Both the position numbers and the translations under genes were made by a program. A model generated the notes under the pieces. It searched no databases, had not been told where the DNA came from, and saw nothing but the letters and a program-made list of their open reading frames with translations. Below, one piece after another: positions 1 to 5,284 of a stretch of DNA of 6,648 nucleotides. The DNA is from an uncultured Eubacterium sp. (GTDB taxonomy: Bacteria > Bacillota > Clostridia > Peptostreptococcales > Anaerovoracaceae): NCBI GenBank assembly GCA_947367725.1, contig CANBFZ010000105.1, positions 1 through 6,648 of the forward strand, read 5' to 3'. Numbering within the stretch: position 1 is the first letter of the stretch; every line of letters begins with the position of its first letter.

Positions 1-151
1 ATGCAAGAAATTCCAAAATCTTGAAGCCCTAGCCCGATTCACAAAGTGAATCGTTGGCAGGTCTCATGCAAGAAATTACAAAATCTTGAAGCCCTAGCCC
101 GATTCACAAAGTGAATCGTCGGCAGGCCTCATGCAAGAAATTCCAAAATCT
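1..151. repeat. 65-bp tandem repeat, two full units plus the start of a third
   Basis: Units lie at 1-65 and 66-130, and a third copy runs for about 21 bp (131-151) before the sequence diverges. The two full units differ at only three positions that I can see. Each carries a perfect 8-bp inverted repeat around an AAA loop (35-53 and 100-118). This stem can be extended by GCC/GGC pairing past a two-base bulge (32-58 and 97-123). The bulge differs between units (TT versus TC) while the stem is kept. There is no open reading frame worth calling across the units. The array starts at the window edge, so it may continue upstream. It could be a small non-coding chromosomal repeat family or a remnant of a mobile element. 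Confidence 0.9.
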
Positions 152-168
152 TTGATTTTGAGAATTTC
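137..168. other. Long hairpin at the junction of oppositely oriented repeats
   Basis: GAAATTCCAAAATC (137-150) pairs with GATTTTG (154-160) plus GAATTTC (162-168), giving 14 base pairs around a TTT loop with one bulged A at 161. It forms because the third copy of the 65-bp unit start is followed directly by its own imperfect reverse complement. It is AU-rich and not followed by a T run, so I do not call it a terminator. Confidence 0.75.
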
Positions 169-194
169 ACTGCGGATTTTGAGAATTTCACTGC
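154..194. repeat. 21-bp tandem repeat, inverted relative to the 65-bp unit start
   Basis: The 20-mer GATTTTGAGAATTTCACTGC occurs at 154-173 and again at 175-194, one base apart. Its reverse complement matches the first 20 bp of the 65-bp units (1-20, 66-85, 131-150) apart from a short mismatch and one extra base. The full order is therefore three copies in one orientation followed by two in the other. Confidence 0.85.
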
Positions 195-307
195 CGCTTC
201 CGCTCTTGGAGCAGACCATGATACGACACATTCCTAGCCAGCTAAAGCTGGGAAATGTCAGCATAAGGTCTGCTTAGCCAATCGCTTCCGCTCTTGGAGC
301 AGACCAT
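195..307. repeat. 25-bp direct repeat flanking a 63-bp segment
   Basis: An exact 25-bp sequence beginning CGCTTCCGCTCTTGG occurs at 195-219 and 283-307. The 63 bp between them contain GGTCTGCT (267-274), the reverse complement of AGCAGACC present in both copies (210-217 and 298-305). The middle sequence can therefore pair with either flank but not both. The second copy ends two bases before the AGGGGG ribosome binding site (309-314) of the gene at 320. It could be a mobile-element scar or part of a transcribed leader; the sequence alone does not decide. Confidence 0.8.
228..258. other. Hairpin inside the direct-repeat segment
   Basis: CCAGCT (238-243) and AGCTGG (246-251) form a 6-bp stem with an AA loop. 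An outer stem, ACATTC (228-233) with GAAATGT (252-258), is separated by an internal loop and a one-base bulge. There is no T run after it. It lies at the centre of the segment bounded by the 25-bp repeats. Confidence 0.5.
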
Positions 308-319
308 TAGGGGGTATTT

Positions 320-763
320 ATGAAGAAGGTATATATTTTTAATGTTTGTGTTTTGCTTGTCATTTTTTTGACGGCGGGTGTGATTGTAAGACCGCAAAGT
401 GACAGTAAAATAATGGAAGATCAAATTTATTCCAGAATTGAAATTTTGAACCGATATTATGATGGTACGTGGGATTTTGATAAAACGCGATCGGCGCTGG
501 AAAAGGTAGAAACGGGGAGTCTATTGAAGACGGATACAGCACTGATGAAGGATTATGAGTACACGGATATTGAACAGGTCACGGAATATGAGGTGCGTAT
601 GATTTCCTGCAGAACCACACGGTACGGCATACTAAAAGGAAAAGCAGAAATTGTATATTTAATGCGGGGAAATCAAGGGAAACAAAAAGAAACACACCGG
701 TATTTGTTTACCGCTGAGAAAGAAAAGAAAAAAATTCGTTTGACCCAGATGAAAATCCTTTAA
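320..763 (+). CDS. Hypothetical membrane-anchored extracytoplasmic protein
   Basis: I do not recognise this 147-residue protein. The start is set by AGGGGG at 309-314, five bases before the ATG. Residues 1-3 are MKK and a single hydrophobic stretch covers about residues 4-23, with no lipobox cysteine and no convincing signal-peptidase site. It is therefore probably a single-pass anchor with about 120 residues outside the membrane. The rest is charged. An alpha-helical stretch (about 30-65) contains RYYDGTWDFDK, and strand-like segments follow from about 88 to 147. This order would suit a small NTF2-like alpha+beta domain, but that is only a guess from pattern. The basic C-terminal segment includes EKEKKK. 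The gene lies directly downstream of the repeat cluster and 70 bases before nifS, which has its own promoter, so a shared function with the sulfur genes is not implied. Confidence 0.75.
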   Translation: MKKVYIFNVCVLLVIFLTAGVIVRPQSDSKIMEDQIYSRIEILNRYYDGTWDFDKTRSALEKVETGSLLKTDTALMKDYEYTDIEQVTEYEVRMISCRTTRYGILKGKAEIVYLMRGNQGKQKETHRYLFTAEKEKKKIRLTQMKIL

Positions 764-770
764 ATCTTCG

Positions 771-798
771 TTTGATTCTGTCTCGTTTTTGGTATAAT
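771..798 (+). promoter_or_regulatory. Housekeeping promoter for nifS-nifU-mnmA
   Basis: A perfect TATAAT at 793-798 is preceded by TGG (790-792), giving an extended -10 of the TGnTATAAT type. The best -35 candidate is a weak TTTGAT at 771-776 with 16-bp spacing; TTGATT at 772-777 with 15 bp is the alternative. Transcription would begin near 805, leaving a leader of about 30 bases with AAAGGAG at 821-827 before the nifS ATG. I see no clear operator palindrome around it. Confidence 0.7.
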
Positions 799-833
799 AT
801 ATTATCAGATGAAAATTTTTAAAGGAGATTTCA

Positions 834-2003
834 ATGAGACAAGTATATTTGGATTATTCGGCGACGACGCCTGTGAAAGACGAGGTTTTGCAGGAAATGC
901 TTCCGTATTTCACAGAGCAGTTCGGAAATCCCTCCAGTCTTTATACATTAGGGCTTACTGCGAAGGAAGCTTTGGAGAAGGCGAGAGGGCAGGTTGCGGC
1001 ATTGATTGGCGCATCGCCAGATGAGATATATTTTACCGGCTGCGGCAGTGAGGCAGATAACTGGGCAGTTTTTGGAACAGCAGATAAACTGAAAGAAAAA
1101 GGCAATCACATCATTACCACCAAGATTGAACATCATGCTATGCTGCATGCCTGCGCCTTTTTAGAAAAAAATGGATTTGAGGTTACATACCTTGATGTGC
1201 AGGCGGATGGCAGCGTAAGACCGGAAGCTTTAGAGGCGGCTATTACGGATAAGACCATTCTGATCAGTATCATGATGGTCAATAACGAAGTGGGCACCAT
1301 TGCGCCAATTCGAGAGCTAGCAGCCATTGCAAAGAAACATGGAATATTGTTCCACACAGATGCGGTACAGGCACTGGGCAATGTTGCGATTGATGTGAAA
1401 GACCTGGGCGTTGATATGATGAGTATGTCTGCCCATAAAATTTATGGTCCGAAAGGCATCGGTGCTTTATATATTCGAAAAGGACTGAGAATTACAAACC
1501 ATATGCACGGCGGTGGTCAGGAGAAGGGTAGACGTGCTGGTACGGAGAATTTGGCCGGCATCGTAGGATTTGGCAAAGCAGCGCAGCTTGCCAGTCAGCA
1601 GCTAGAAACGCATATCTCGCACTGTTCAGAGCTTCGAGACTATCTGATTGAAAGAGTAACTGCAGAGATTCCAGACACCTATGTAAATGGTTCGCTGGAA
1701 AAGCGCCATCCTGGCAATGCCAATCTGACATTCCGCTATATCGAAGGAGAGTCAATTCTACTGATGCTGGACTTTAAGGGCATCTCGGTTTCTACTGGAT
1801 CCGCCTGCTCTTCCAAATCGTTGGAACCGTCTCATGTGCTGACGGCACTGGGAGTTCCTGTGGAAATGGTGCACGGTACAGTGCGGTTTACTGTGGGAGA
1901 TTTTACTACGAAAGAAGACATTGATTATACTGTAGAAGCATTAAAAGAAATTGTAACGAAATTAAGAGCGCTGTCTCCGGTAAACAGCGAGAAAGGTTGG
2001 TAA
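834..2003 (+). CDS. nifS: Cysteine desulfurase (NifS/IscS family)
   Basis: This PLP enzyme converts L-cysteine to L-alanine and holds the released sulfur as a persulfide for Fe-S assembly and tRNA thiolation in the cytoplasm. It has 389 residues, normal for group I desulfurases, and starts at the ATG six bases after AAAGGAG. Visible landmarks are LDYSATTP near the N-terminus, the PLP-stacking His100 in an IEHHAM segment, NNEVG at 150-154, HTDAVQA with Asp176 and Gln179, the PLP-binding Lys202 in SAHKIYGPKG, GRRAGTEN at 232-239, and the catalytic loop STGSACSS with Cys325. These match E. coli IscS positions (Lys206, Cys328). It heads an operon with nifU, whose ATG follows the stop by five bases, and mnmA. 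NifS is thus probably the sulfur donor for both partners, as YrvO is for MnmA in Bacillus. The symbol iscS would be equally valid; no nitrogenase genes are in view. Confidence 0.97.
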   Translation: MRQVYLDYSATTPVKDEVLQEMLPYFTEQFGNPSSLYTLGLTAKEALEKARGQVAALIGASPDEIYFTGCGSEADNWAVFGTADKLKEKGNHIITTKIEHHAMLHACAFLEKNGFEVTYLDVQADGSVRPEALEAAITDKTILISIMMVNNEVGTIAPIRELAAIAKKHGILFHTDAVQALGNVAIDVKDLGVDMMSMSAHKIYGPKGIGALYIRKGLRITNHMHGGGQEKGRRAGTENLAGIVGFGKAAQLASQQLETHISHCSELRDYLIERVTAEIPDTYVNGSLEKRHPGNANLTFRYIEGESILLMLDFKGISVSTGSACSSKSLEPSHVLTALGVPVEMVHGTVRFTVGDFTTKEDIDYTVEALKEIVTKLRALSPVNSEKGW

Positions 2004-2008
2004 ACAAC

Positions 2009-2455
2009 ATGGGTTTATATAACGACACAGTTATGGATCATTTCATGAATCCGAGAAACACGGGAGAACTTGAGAAACCTGACGGTACTGGCACTTATGG
2101 CAGTCCGGTCTGCGGTGATATGATGCAGATACAGATTCAGGTAGAAGAAGATGTCATTACAGATGCGAAATTTAAGACTTTCGGCTGCGGCAGTGCGATT
2201 GCGTCTTCCAGTATGGCAACTTCCATGATTATCGGCAAGACCATTGACGAAGCACTTGCAATCAGCAACAAACAGATCATTGAAGAACTGGGCGGACTGC
2301 CTGCTGTCAAGGTACACTGTTCCGTCCTTGCAGATCATGCGATTAAATCTGCGATCTATGATTATGCACAGAAACACGGAAAAACCTATGAAGGGCTTGC
2401 AGGATTTGATCCTGATGCAGATGAGGATGACCATGACCACATTATCGAAGAATAA
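2009..2455 (+). CDS. nifU: Fe-S cluster scaffold protein, IscU-like NifU
   Basis: This is the scaffold on which clusters are built from sulfur supplied by NifS and are then handed to target proteins. From the ATG at 2009 it has 148 residues, so it is the IscU-type single domain without the ferredoxin-like and Nfu domains of full-length nitrogen-fixation NifU. The three cluster-ligand cysteines are present: Cys35 in GSPVCGD (with the conserved Asp37), Cys60 in FGCGSAIASSS and Cys104 in KVHCSVLA, with His103 beside the last. LPAVK at 97-101 corresponds to the LPPVK chaperone-binding site of E. coli IscU, with one Pro replaced. No hscA or hscB is in the window. The tail (about 133-148) is very acidic and contains HDH, ending in EE. 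An in-frame TTG at 1997 would add four residues and overlap nifS, but the AAAGG at 1992-1996 abuts that TTG and sits 12 bases from the ATG, so ATG is preferred. Confidence 0.95.
   Translation: MGLYNDTVMDHFMNPRNTGELEKPDGTGTYGSPVCGDMMQIQIQVEEDVITDAKFKTFGCGSAIASSSMATSMIIGKTIDEALAISNKQIIEELGGLPAVKVHCSVLADHAIKSAIYDYAQKHGKTYEGLAGFDPDADEDDHDHIIEE
2423..2426 (+). promoter_or_regulatory. Ribosome binding site for mnmA inside nifU
   Basis: GAGG at 2423-2426 lies six bases before the ATG at 2433, inside the last codons of nifU. It favours 2433 over the ATG at 2427, which would have no spacing. The 23-base overlap of the two genes in different frames suggests translational coupling. Confidence 0.6.
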
Positions 2456-3518
2456 AGTCGTTTTAGGACTTTCCGGCGGTGTGGACAGTACAGCCGCTGC
2501 GTTGCTGCTGAAAGAACAGGGGTTTGAAGTCATCGGTTTTTATTTTGACGTACTTGGCAATAATCAGGCAGGAAGGGCGGCGGCGCAGTCTCTTGCTGAA
2601 AAACTTGAGATTTCGTTTCGGATGATGGATGTATCTAAAGCCTTCGAAGAAACAGTCATCGGCAATTTTTGCAGTGAGTACGCCTGCGGTAGAACGCCTA
2701 ACCCATGTGTCATCTGTAATCCGCTGATCAAATTCAAAAAGCTTCTTGAGACAGCAGATGCAGAAGGGGCTTATTATATCGCAACCGGTCACTATGTCAG
2801 TATCGTACAGGAACCGGCAACGGGGCTTTTTTATATCCAAAAAGGCGCCAGTGAGAAAAAAGATCAATCCTATATGCTCTACCGATTGGGTCAGCATGTG
2901 CTTTCGCGGTTAATCCTGCCCCTTAGCGGCATGGAGGATAAAGCAGCGGTTCGCGAAATCGCAAGAAGCAGCGGTATGCCGAATGCAGAACAGGCGGACA
3001 GTCAGGAAATTTGCTTTATAGACGAAAAAAAAGAAGACTACACAGCTTTTTTACAACGACATGGCGTCAGATGCCTAAAAGGTGCGTTTGTTGATGCAGA
3101 CGGCACTGTGTTGGGCACCCATCAGGGAATTTCTCATTATACAGTCGGGCAGAGAAAAGGTCTTGGTATTGCACTGGGAAAACCGGCTTTTGTGACCCGA
3201 ATCGATGGAGAAAACAATCAGATCGTATTAGGAGATAACCAAGATTTGTTCAGTCCGGAAGTCGTTTCTGTTGACCATTTTTTTACAGAGACAGATGGAG
3301 CAGTGGCGCCGGAGACAATTTTTGGAAGACCAGGGATTACGGCCAAAATTCGATATGCCGCAAAACCTGCGCCAGCGATTTTGCATAGAGGGAAAAATGG
3401 ACAGGTGCTGACCATTTTTACAGAACCGCAGAGAGCCGCAAGTCCTGGACAATCCATCGTTTTTTACGAAGGAGATCGGGTCATCGGCGGCGGCGTAATT
3501 GATGCAAAAACGACATAA
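2433..3518 (+). CDS. mnmA: tRNA-specific 2-thiouridylase MnmA
   Basis: MnmA activates uridine 34 of the tRNAs for Lys, Glu and Gln with ATP and inserts sulfur at position 2, helping wobble decoding. From the ATG at 2433 it has 361 residues, the usual family length. It shows the PP-loop SGGVDS (14-19), RTPNPCVICNPLIKF (87-101) with Cys92 and Cys95, the ATGHY segment (117-121), KDQSYML (143-149), QEICFID with Cys184, and TVGQRKGLG (227-235) before the C-terminal beta domains. Cys95 and Cys184 correspond to E. coli Cys102 and Cys199. The position equivalent to E. coli Asp99 is Cys92, so this is the CxxC variant of the enzyme, which together with Cys184 could hold an Fe-S cluster. Lying after nifS and nifU, it probably receives sulfur directly from NifS; no tus relay genes are seen. 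An upstream in-frame extension into nifU is open but has no support. Confidence 0.96.
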   Translation: MTTLSKNKVVLGLSGGVDSTAAALLLKEQGFEVIGFYFDVLGNNQAGRAAAQSLAEKLEISFRMMDVSKAFEETVIGNFCSEYACGRTPNPCVICNPLIKFKKLLETADAEGAYYIATGHYVSIVQEPATGLFYIQKGASEKKDQSYMLYRLGQHVLSRLILPLSGMEDKAAVREIARSSGMPNAEQADSQEICFIDEKKEDYTAFLQRHGVRCLKGAFVDADGTVLGTHQGISHYTVGQRKGLGIALGKPAFVTRIDGENNQIVLGDNQDLFSPEVVSVDHFFTETDGAVAPETIFGRPGITAKIRYAAKPAPAILHRGKNGQVLTIFTEPQRAASPGQSIVFYEGDRVIGGGVIDAKTT

Positions 3519-3589
3519 TCTGTTACACATATTCACTTTACGGATATGCCATACTAATTTTATCAAACTAGGAAAAGGGGTGTAAAGTG

Positions 3590-3778
3590 ATGAACAAAGT
3601 TGTCAAAGATGCAGCCATGCTTGCAGCGGCAGGTGCAGCAGGATTTTGCGCTTACAAATGGATGTCTCCGTCTGATAAAAACAAGATTTCCAGAGATGTA
3701 AAGCGTACTGTGGAAGACATGGGCGATGTAAAGCAGGATGTAAGCCGTATGGCAAGTACCATTAAAGACACATTTTAA
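3590..3778 (+). CDS. Small single-helix membrane protein, YtxH-like in pattern
   Basis: This 62-residue protein has a basic N-terminus (MNKVVKD), one Ala/Gly-rich hydrophobic segment at about 8-25 containing a cysteine, and then a charged, probably amphipathic helix (about 28-60) with heptad-like spacing of Val and Met. A short hydrophobic anchor followed by a long charged helix is the pattern of YtxH-type small envelope proteins, but no diagnostic motif is present, so the family is not assigned. AAGGGG at 3575-3580 is nine bases before the ATG; a GTG at 3587, immediately upstream and in frame, would have six-base spacing and add one residue. It begins 71 bases after mnmA with no terminator in between, so it may be read from the sulfur operon. 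It ends 10 bases before a strong terminator. Confidence 0.75.
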   Translation: MNKVVKDAAMLAAAGAAGFCAYKWMSPSDKNKISRDVKRTVEDMGDVKQDVSRMASTIKDTF

Positions 3779-3788
3779 ATCAAGAAGC

Positions 3789-3818
3789 AAAAGAGACTGT
3801 GGCAAAACAGTCTCTTTT
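3789..3818. terminator. Bidirectional intrinsic terminator
   Basis: AAAAGAGACTGT (3789-3800) and ACAGTCTCTTTT (3807-3818) form a perfect 12-bp stem around a GGCAAA loop. The stem ends in four Ts on both strands, and further T-rich sequence follows in each direction (GGGTTTTAT on plus, GCTTCTTG on minus). It lies 10 bases after the small gene at 3590-3778 and 14 bases after the stop of the convergent gene at 3833-4906, so it can end both transcripts. Confidence 0.92.
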
Positions 3819-3832
3819 GGGTTTTATGATGA

Positions 3833-4906
3833 CTAATGTCTCGGCTGCGGTCTTCTTGGCGGTTCACATGGATCACACGGCTTGCAAGGGTTGCAGTCGC
3901 ATGGCGGCGGACACGGTTCGCAAGGTTCACATGGATCGCACGGACAGCAAGGTTCACATGGCGCTTCACACGGTTCGCAGTGTTTTTCACAAGGATCTTC
4001 CTTGCATTGCTTGGTATTGCTTCCCATAATCGGATTTGGGAAAAGGCTTGGGAAGGTGGTGCAGACTGCATTCTGCTGCAGCGGTGCGTCAACATAGCCG
4101 GTAGACAGTACGCAGAGCTGAACCGGTACGACAATTTTCTTCTCGCAGGTCAGGCAGATTGCGACGATGAGATTTCCGGAAATTTGTCCGTTGCAGTCAA
4201 CATTCAAATCTCTGCCGCAGTTATTGGTTGCAAGTCTGGCTTCGCAGGCAGAATTGCAGAATTCCGTAAAGCGTGGCAGGAATGCTGTATCAATGGCGGA
4301 CGGCATACAGATTTCAAAGAAGTTGGTCAGCACCATCGGATGCTCTTTTGGTGCAATGCAGACTTCTGTGCAGACTGTGAAACAAGTTTCGTTGTTGCAG
4401 CTGTCGCAAAGGAGCAGATCCAGCTCAATGACGATGTTACCGGAAATGGCAACGCACTGGGTACCGAATACAGGCGTTCCCATACAATTGTCATCACAGT
4501 CCGATGTTTCTGCGTACATAATCCGTTCGGAGTATGTACCATCAGCGCCGACTACGCTGAGATAATTGCCCTGACAGTCTTTCAGGAAGGTTGCACCGGA
4601 AATACCGGTATCCACATCCAAGGTAAGATTGCGCGGGTCGTCAACGTTTTCTGGAATGAAGACGCGTTTGCATCTGATATCTATGACCCGTTTTACGCGG
4701 TGTCCGGGCGGAAGACACGGATGGAAATTTTGCTCGTTAAAAGTTTTCATGCCCTGCAGATTAAATTTTACTGCGTCGAACACCTGCTGTACGTAAATCG
4801 GCGCAGTGACGATGCTGCTCATATCGCCGTCGAACTCACACAAATTATTGGCGTTACAACAATTCTGATAGAGGTCCGGTGTTACTCTAGATCCAAAGCA
4901 ACTCAT
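3833..4906 (-). CDS. Cysteine-rich structural protein, likely spore coat or exosporium
   Basis: I do not recognise a named family. The 357-residue protein has 40 cysteines (about 11 percent), 16 of them in residues 301-347, where units such as EPCEPC and CDPC repeat before a basic PRRPQPRH end. There is no signal peptide or membrane segment. Residues 1-100 include CCNAN and [12 protein letters not shown]. The middle seems duplicated: [17 protein letters not shown] (155-170) and [13 protein letters not shown] (242-254) each follow a cysteine and precede further cysteines and strand-like segments, suggesting two related beta domains. Heavy cysteine content with a Pro-Cys tail suits disulfide-cross-linked coat or exosporium proteins of spores; a metal-binding role is possible. 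The start is firm: AAGGAGGT at 4913-4920, six bases from the ATG. It is transcribed alone, from a sigma-K-like promoter, and ends at the shared terminator. The long plus-strand frame opposite it is a shadow. Confidence 0.85.
   Translation of the reverse strand: MSCFGSRVTPDLYQNCCNANNLCEFDGDMSSIVTAPIYVQQVFDAVKFNLQGMKTFNEQNFHPCLPPGHRVKRVIDIRCKRVFIPENVDDPRNLTLDVDTGISGATFLKDCQGNYLSVVGADGTYSERIMYAETSDCDDNCMGTPVFGTQCVAISGNIVIELDLLLCDSCNNETCFTVCTEVCIAPKEHPMVLTNFFEICMPSAIDTAFLPRFTEFCNSACEARLATNNCGRDLNVDCNGQISGNLIVAICLTCEKKIVVPVQLCVLSTGYVDAPLQQNAVCTTFPSLFPNPIMGSNTKQCKEDPCEKHCEPCEAPCEPCCPCDPCEPCEPCPPPCDCNPCKPCDPCEPPRRPQPRH
3861..3982 (-). repeat. Short in-gene repeats encoding the Cys-Pro tail
   Basis: On the plus strand GGTTCACATGG occurs at 3861-3871, 3924-3934 and 3951-3961; the first two copies extend to GGTTCACATGGATC. 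Related CACACGG, CGCACGG and GGTTCGCA blocks lie between. Read on the minus strand they encode PCEP, CDPC and similar units. The near-identical codons point to expansion by recombination or slippage, so copy number may vary between strains. Confidence 0.75.
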
Positions 4907-4912
4907 AAATTT

Positions 4913-4920
4913 ACCTCCTT
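4913..4920 (-). promoter_or_regulatory. Consensus ribosome binding site of the cysteine-rich gene
   Basis: On the minus strand this reads AAGGAGGT, six bases before the ATG ending at 4906. It is one of the strongest Shine-Dalgarno sequences in the window and decides the coding strand of the 3833-4906 region. Confidence 0.9.
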
Positions 4921-4943
4921 GTAGGTTATATATTCTTTCTAGA

Positions 4944-4973
4944 TAAGTATATGATTTGGTCGCGTTTTGTGTT
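4944..4973 (-). promoter_or_regulatory. Sigma-K-like promoter for the cysteine-rich gene
   Basis: On the minus strand AACA (4973-4970) is separated by 16 bases from CATATACTTA (4953-4944). The sigma-K consensus is roughly mACm, 16-17 bp, CATAnnnTA, so the fit is good except for the last base of the -10. The same -10 also resembles sigma-E sites. No good sigma-A pair at normal spacing was found on this strand. Transcription would start about 30 bases before the ATG. The assignment is inferred from the consensus and agrees with a mother-cell coat protein. Confidence 0.45.
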
Positions 4974-4978
4974 ACAAT
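4951..4978 (+). promoter_or_regulatory. Promoter for the small membrane protein, peptidase and dut cluster
   Basis: TACAAT at 4973-4978 is preceded by TGT (4970-4972), giving an extended -10. The -35 candidate ATGATT (4951-4956) with 16-bp spacing is weak, as often seen with extended -10 promoters. The predicted leader is about 60 bases and contains a small inverted repeat, GCATAT (5000-5005) with ATATGC (5012-5017). The site overlaps the minus-strand promoter of the cysteine-rich gene. Confidence 0.45.
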
Positions 4979-5047
4979 TTAAAATTAAGATAAGAAAACG
5001 CATATGACACTATATGCAGGAAGGGACGGAAGAGGAACCAAAATACC

Positions 5048-5278
5048 ATGGAAAAAGAAAACAAAGGAAAAGAAGAAGCGCAGAATGAAAATGGGCACAA
5101 ACCTGGAAGGTTTAAAATCAATCTGGCAATTTATCTAGGCGTATTTCTGGTATTCGCAGGTATCATATTGGTGACGGAATTGCTGGGGAATTCCTTTGGT
5201 GCGGCCGTGGAAAACGGCGCATTGGTGATGATTGCCGCAATACTTGTTATTTTACTGATTCGATCGAAAAGGAGCTGA
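5048..5278 (+). CDS. Small two-helix membrane protein of unknown function
   Basis: The 76-residue protein is not recognised. Residues 1-23 are highly hydrophilic (MEKENKGKEEAQNEN then HKPGRFK). Two hydrophobic helices follow at about 24-45 and 55-71, and the protein ends in RSKRS. Positive charges at both ends predict that both termini are cytoplasmic, with a short outside loop around residues 46-54 (LGNSFGAAV). The start is supported by AGAGG at 5031-5035, a rather long 12 bases before the ATG. The stop is six bases before the ATG of the M16 peptidase, whose ribosome binding site lies at the end of this gene, so the two are almost certainly co-transcribed and perhaps coupled. A role as a membrane partner of the peptidase is possible but rests only on position. 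Confidence 0.8.
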   Translation: MEKENKGKEEAQNENGHKPGRFKINLAIYLGVFLVFAGIILVTELLGNSFGAAVENGALVMIAAILVILLIRSKRS

Positions 5279-5284
5279 GACAAT

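Noticed and set aside
1..151. CRISPR array
   Set aside because: The 65-bp units are near-identical throughout, with no alternation of constant repeats and unique spacers.
137..168. Intrinsic terminator
   Set aside because: The stem is strong in length but AU-rich, and no T run follows on either strand.
1997..2008. TTG start adding four residues to NifU
   Set aside because: The upstream AAAGG touches the TTG with no spacing, and the IscU family begins close to the ATG at 2009.
2244..2432. N-terminal extension of MnmA into nifU
   Set aside because: The extra 63 residues are the out-of-frame reading of nifU, and the PP-loop lies at the normal distance from the ATG at 2433, which has its own ribosome binding site.
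2015..2533. Minus-strand frame of 172 codons across nifU
   Set aside because: It is the complement of a clearly conserved scaffold gene and has no start signal or family pattern.
3519..3586. Terminator between mnmA and the 62-residue gene
   Set aside because: No stem of useful length followed by a T run is present in this gap.
3836..4924. Plus-strand open frame of 362 codons opposite the cysteine-rich gene
   Set aside because: It has no ribosome binding site, its translation has no recognisable pattern, and the minus strand has a consensus ribosome binding site, a promoter and coherent Cys-Pro repeats. The frame stays open because of codon bias on the other strand.
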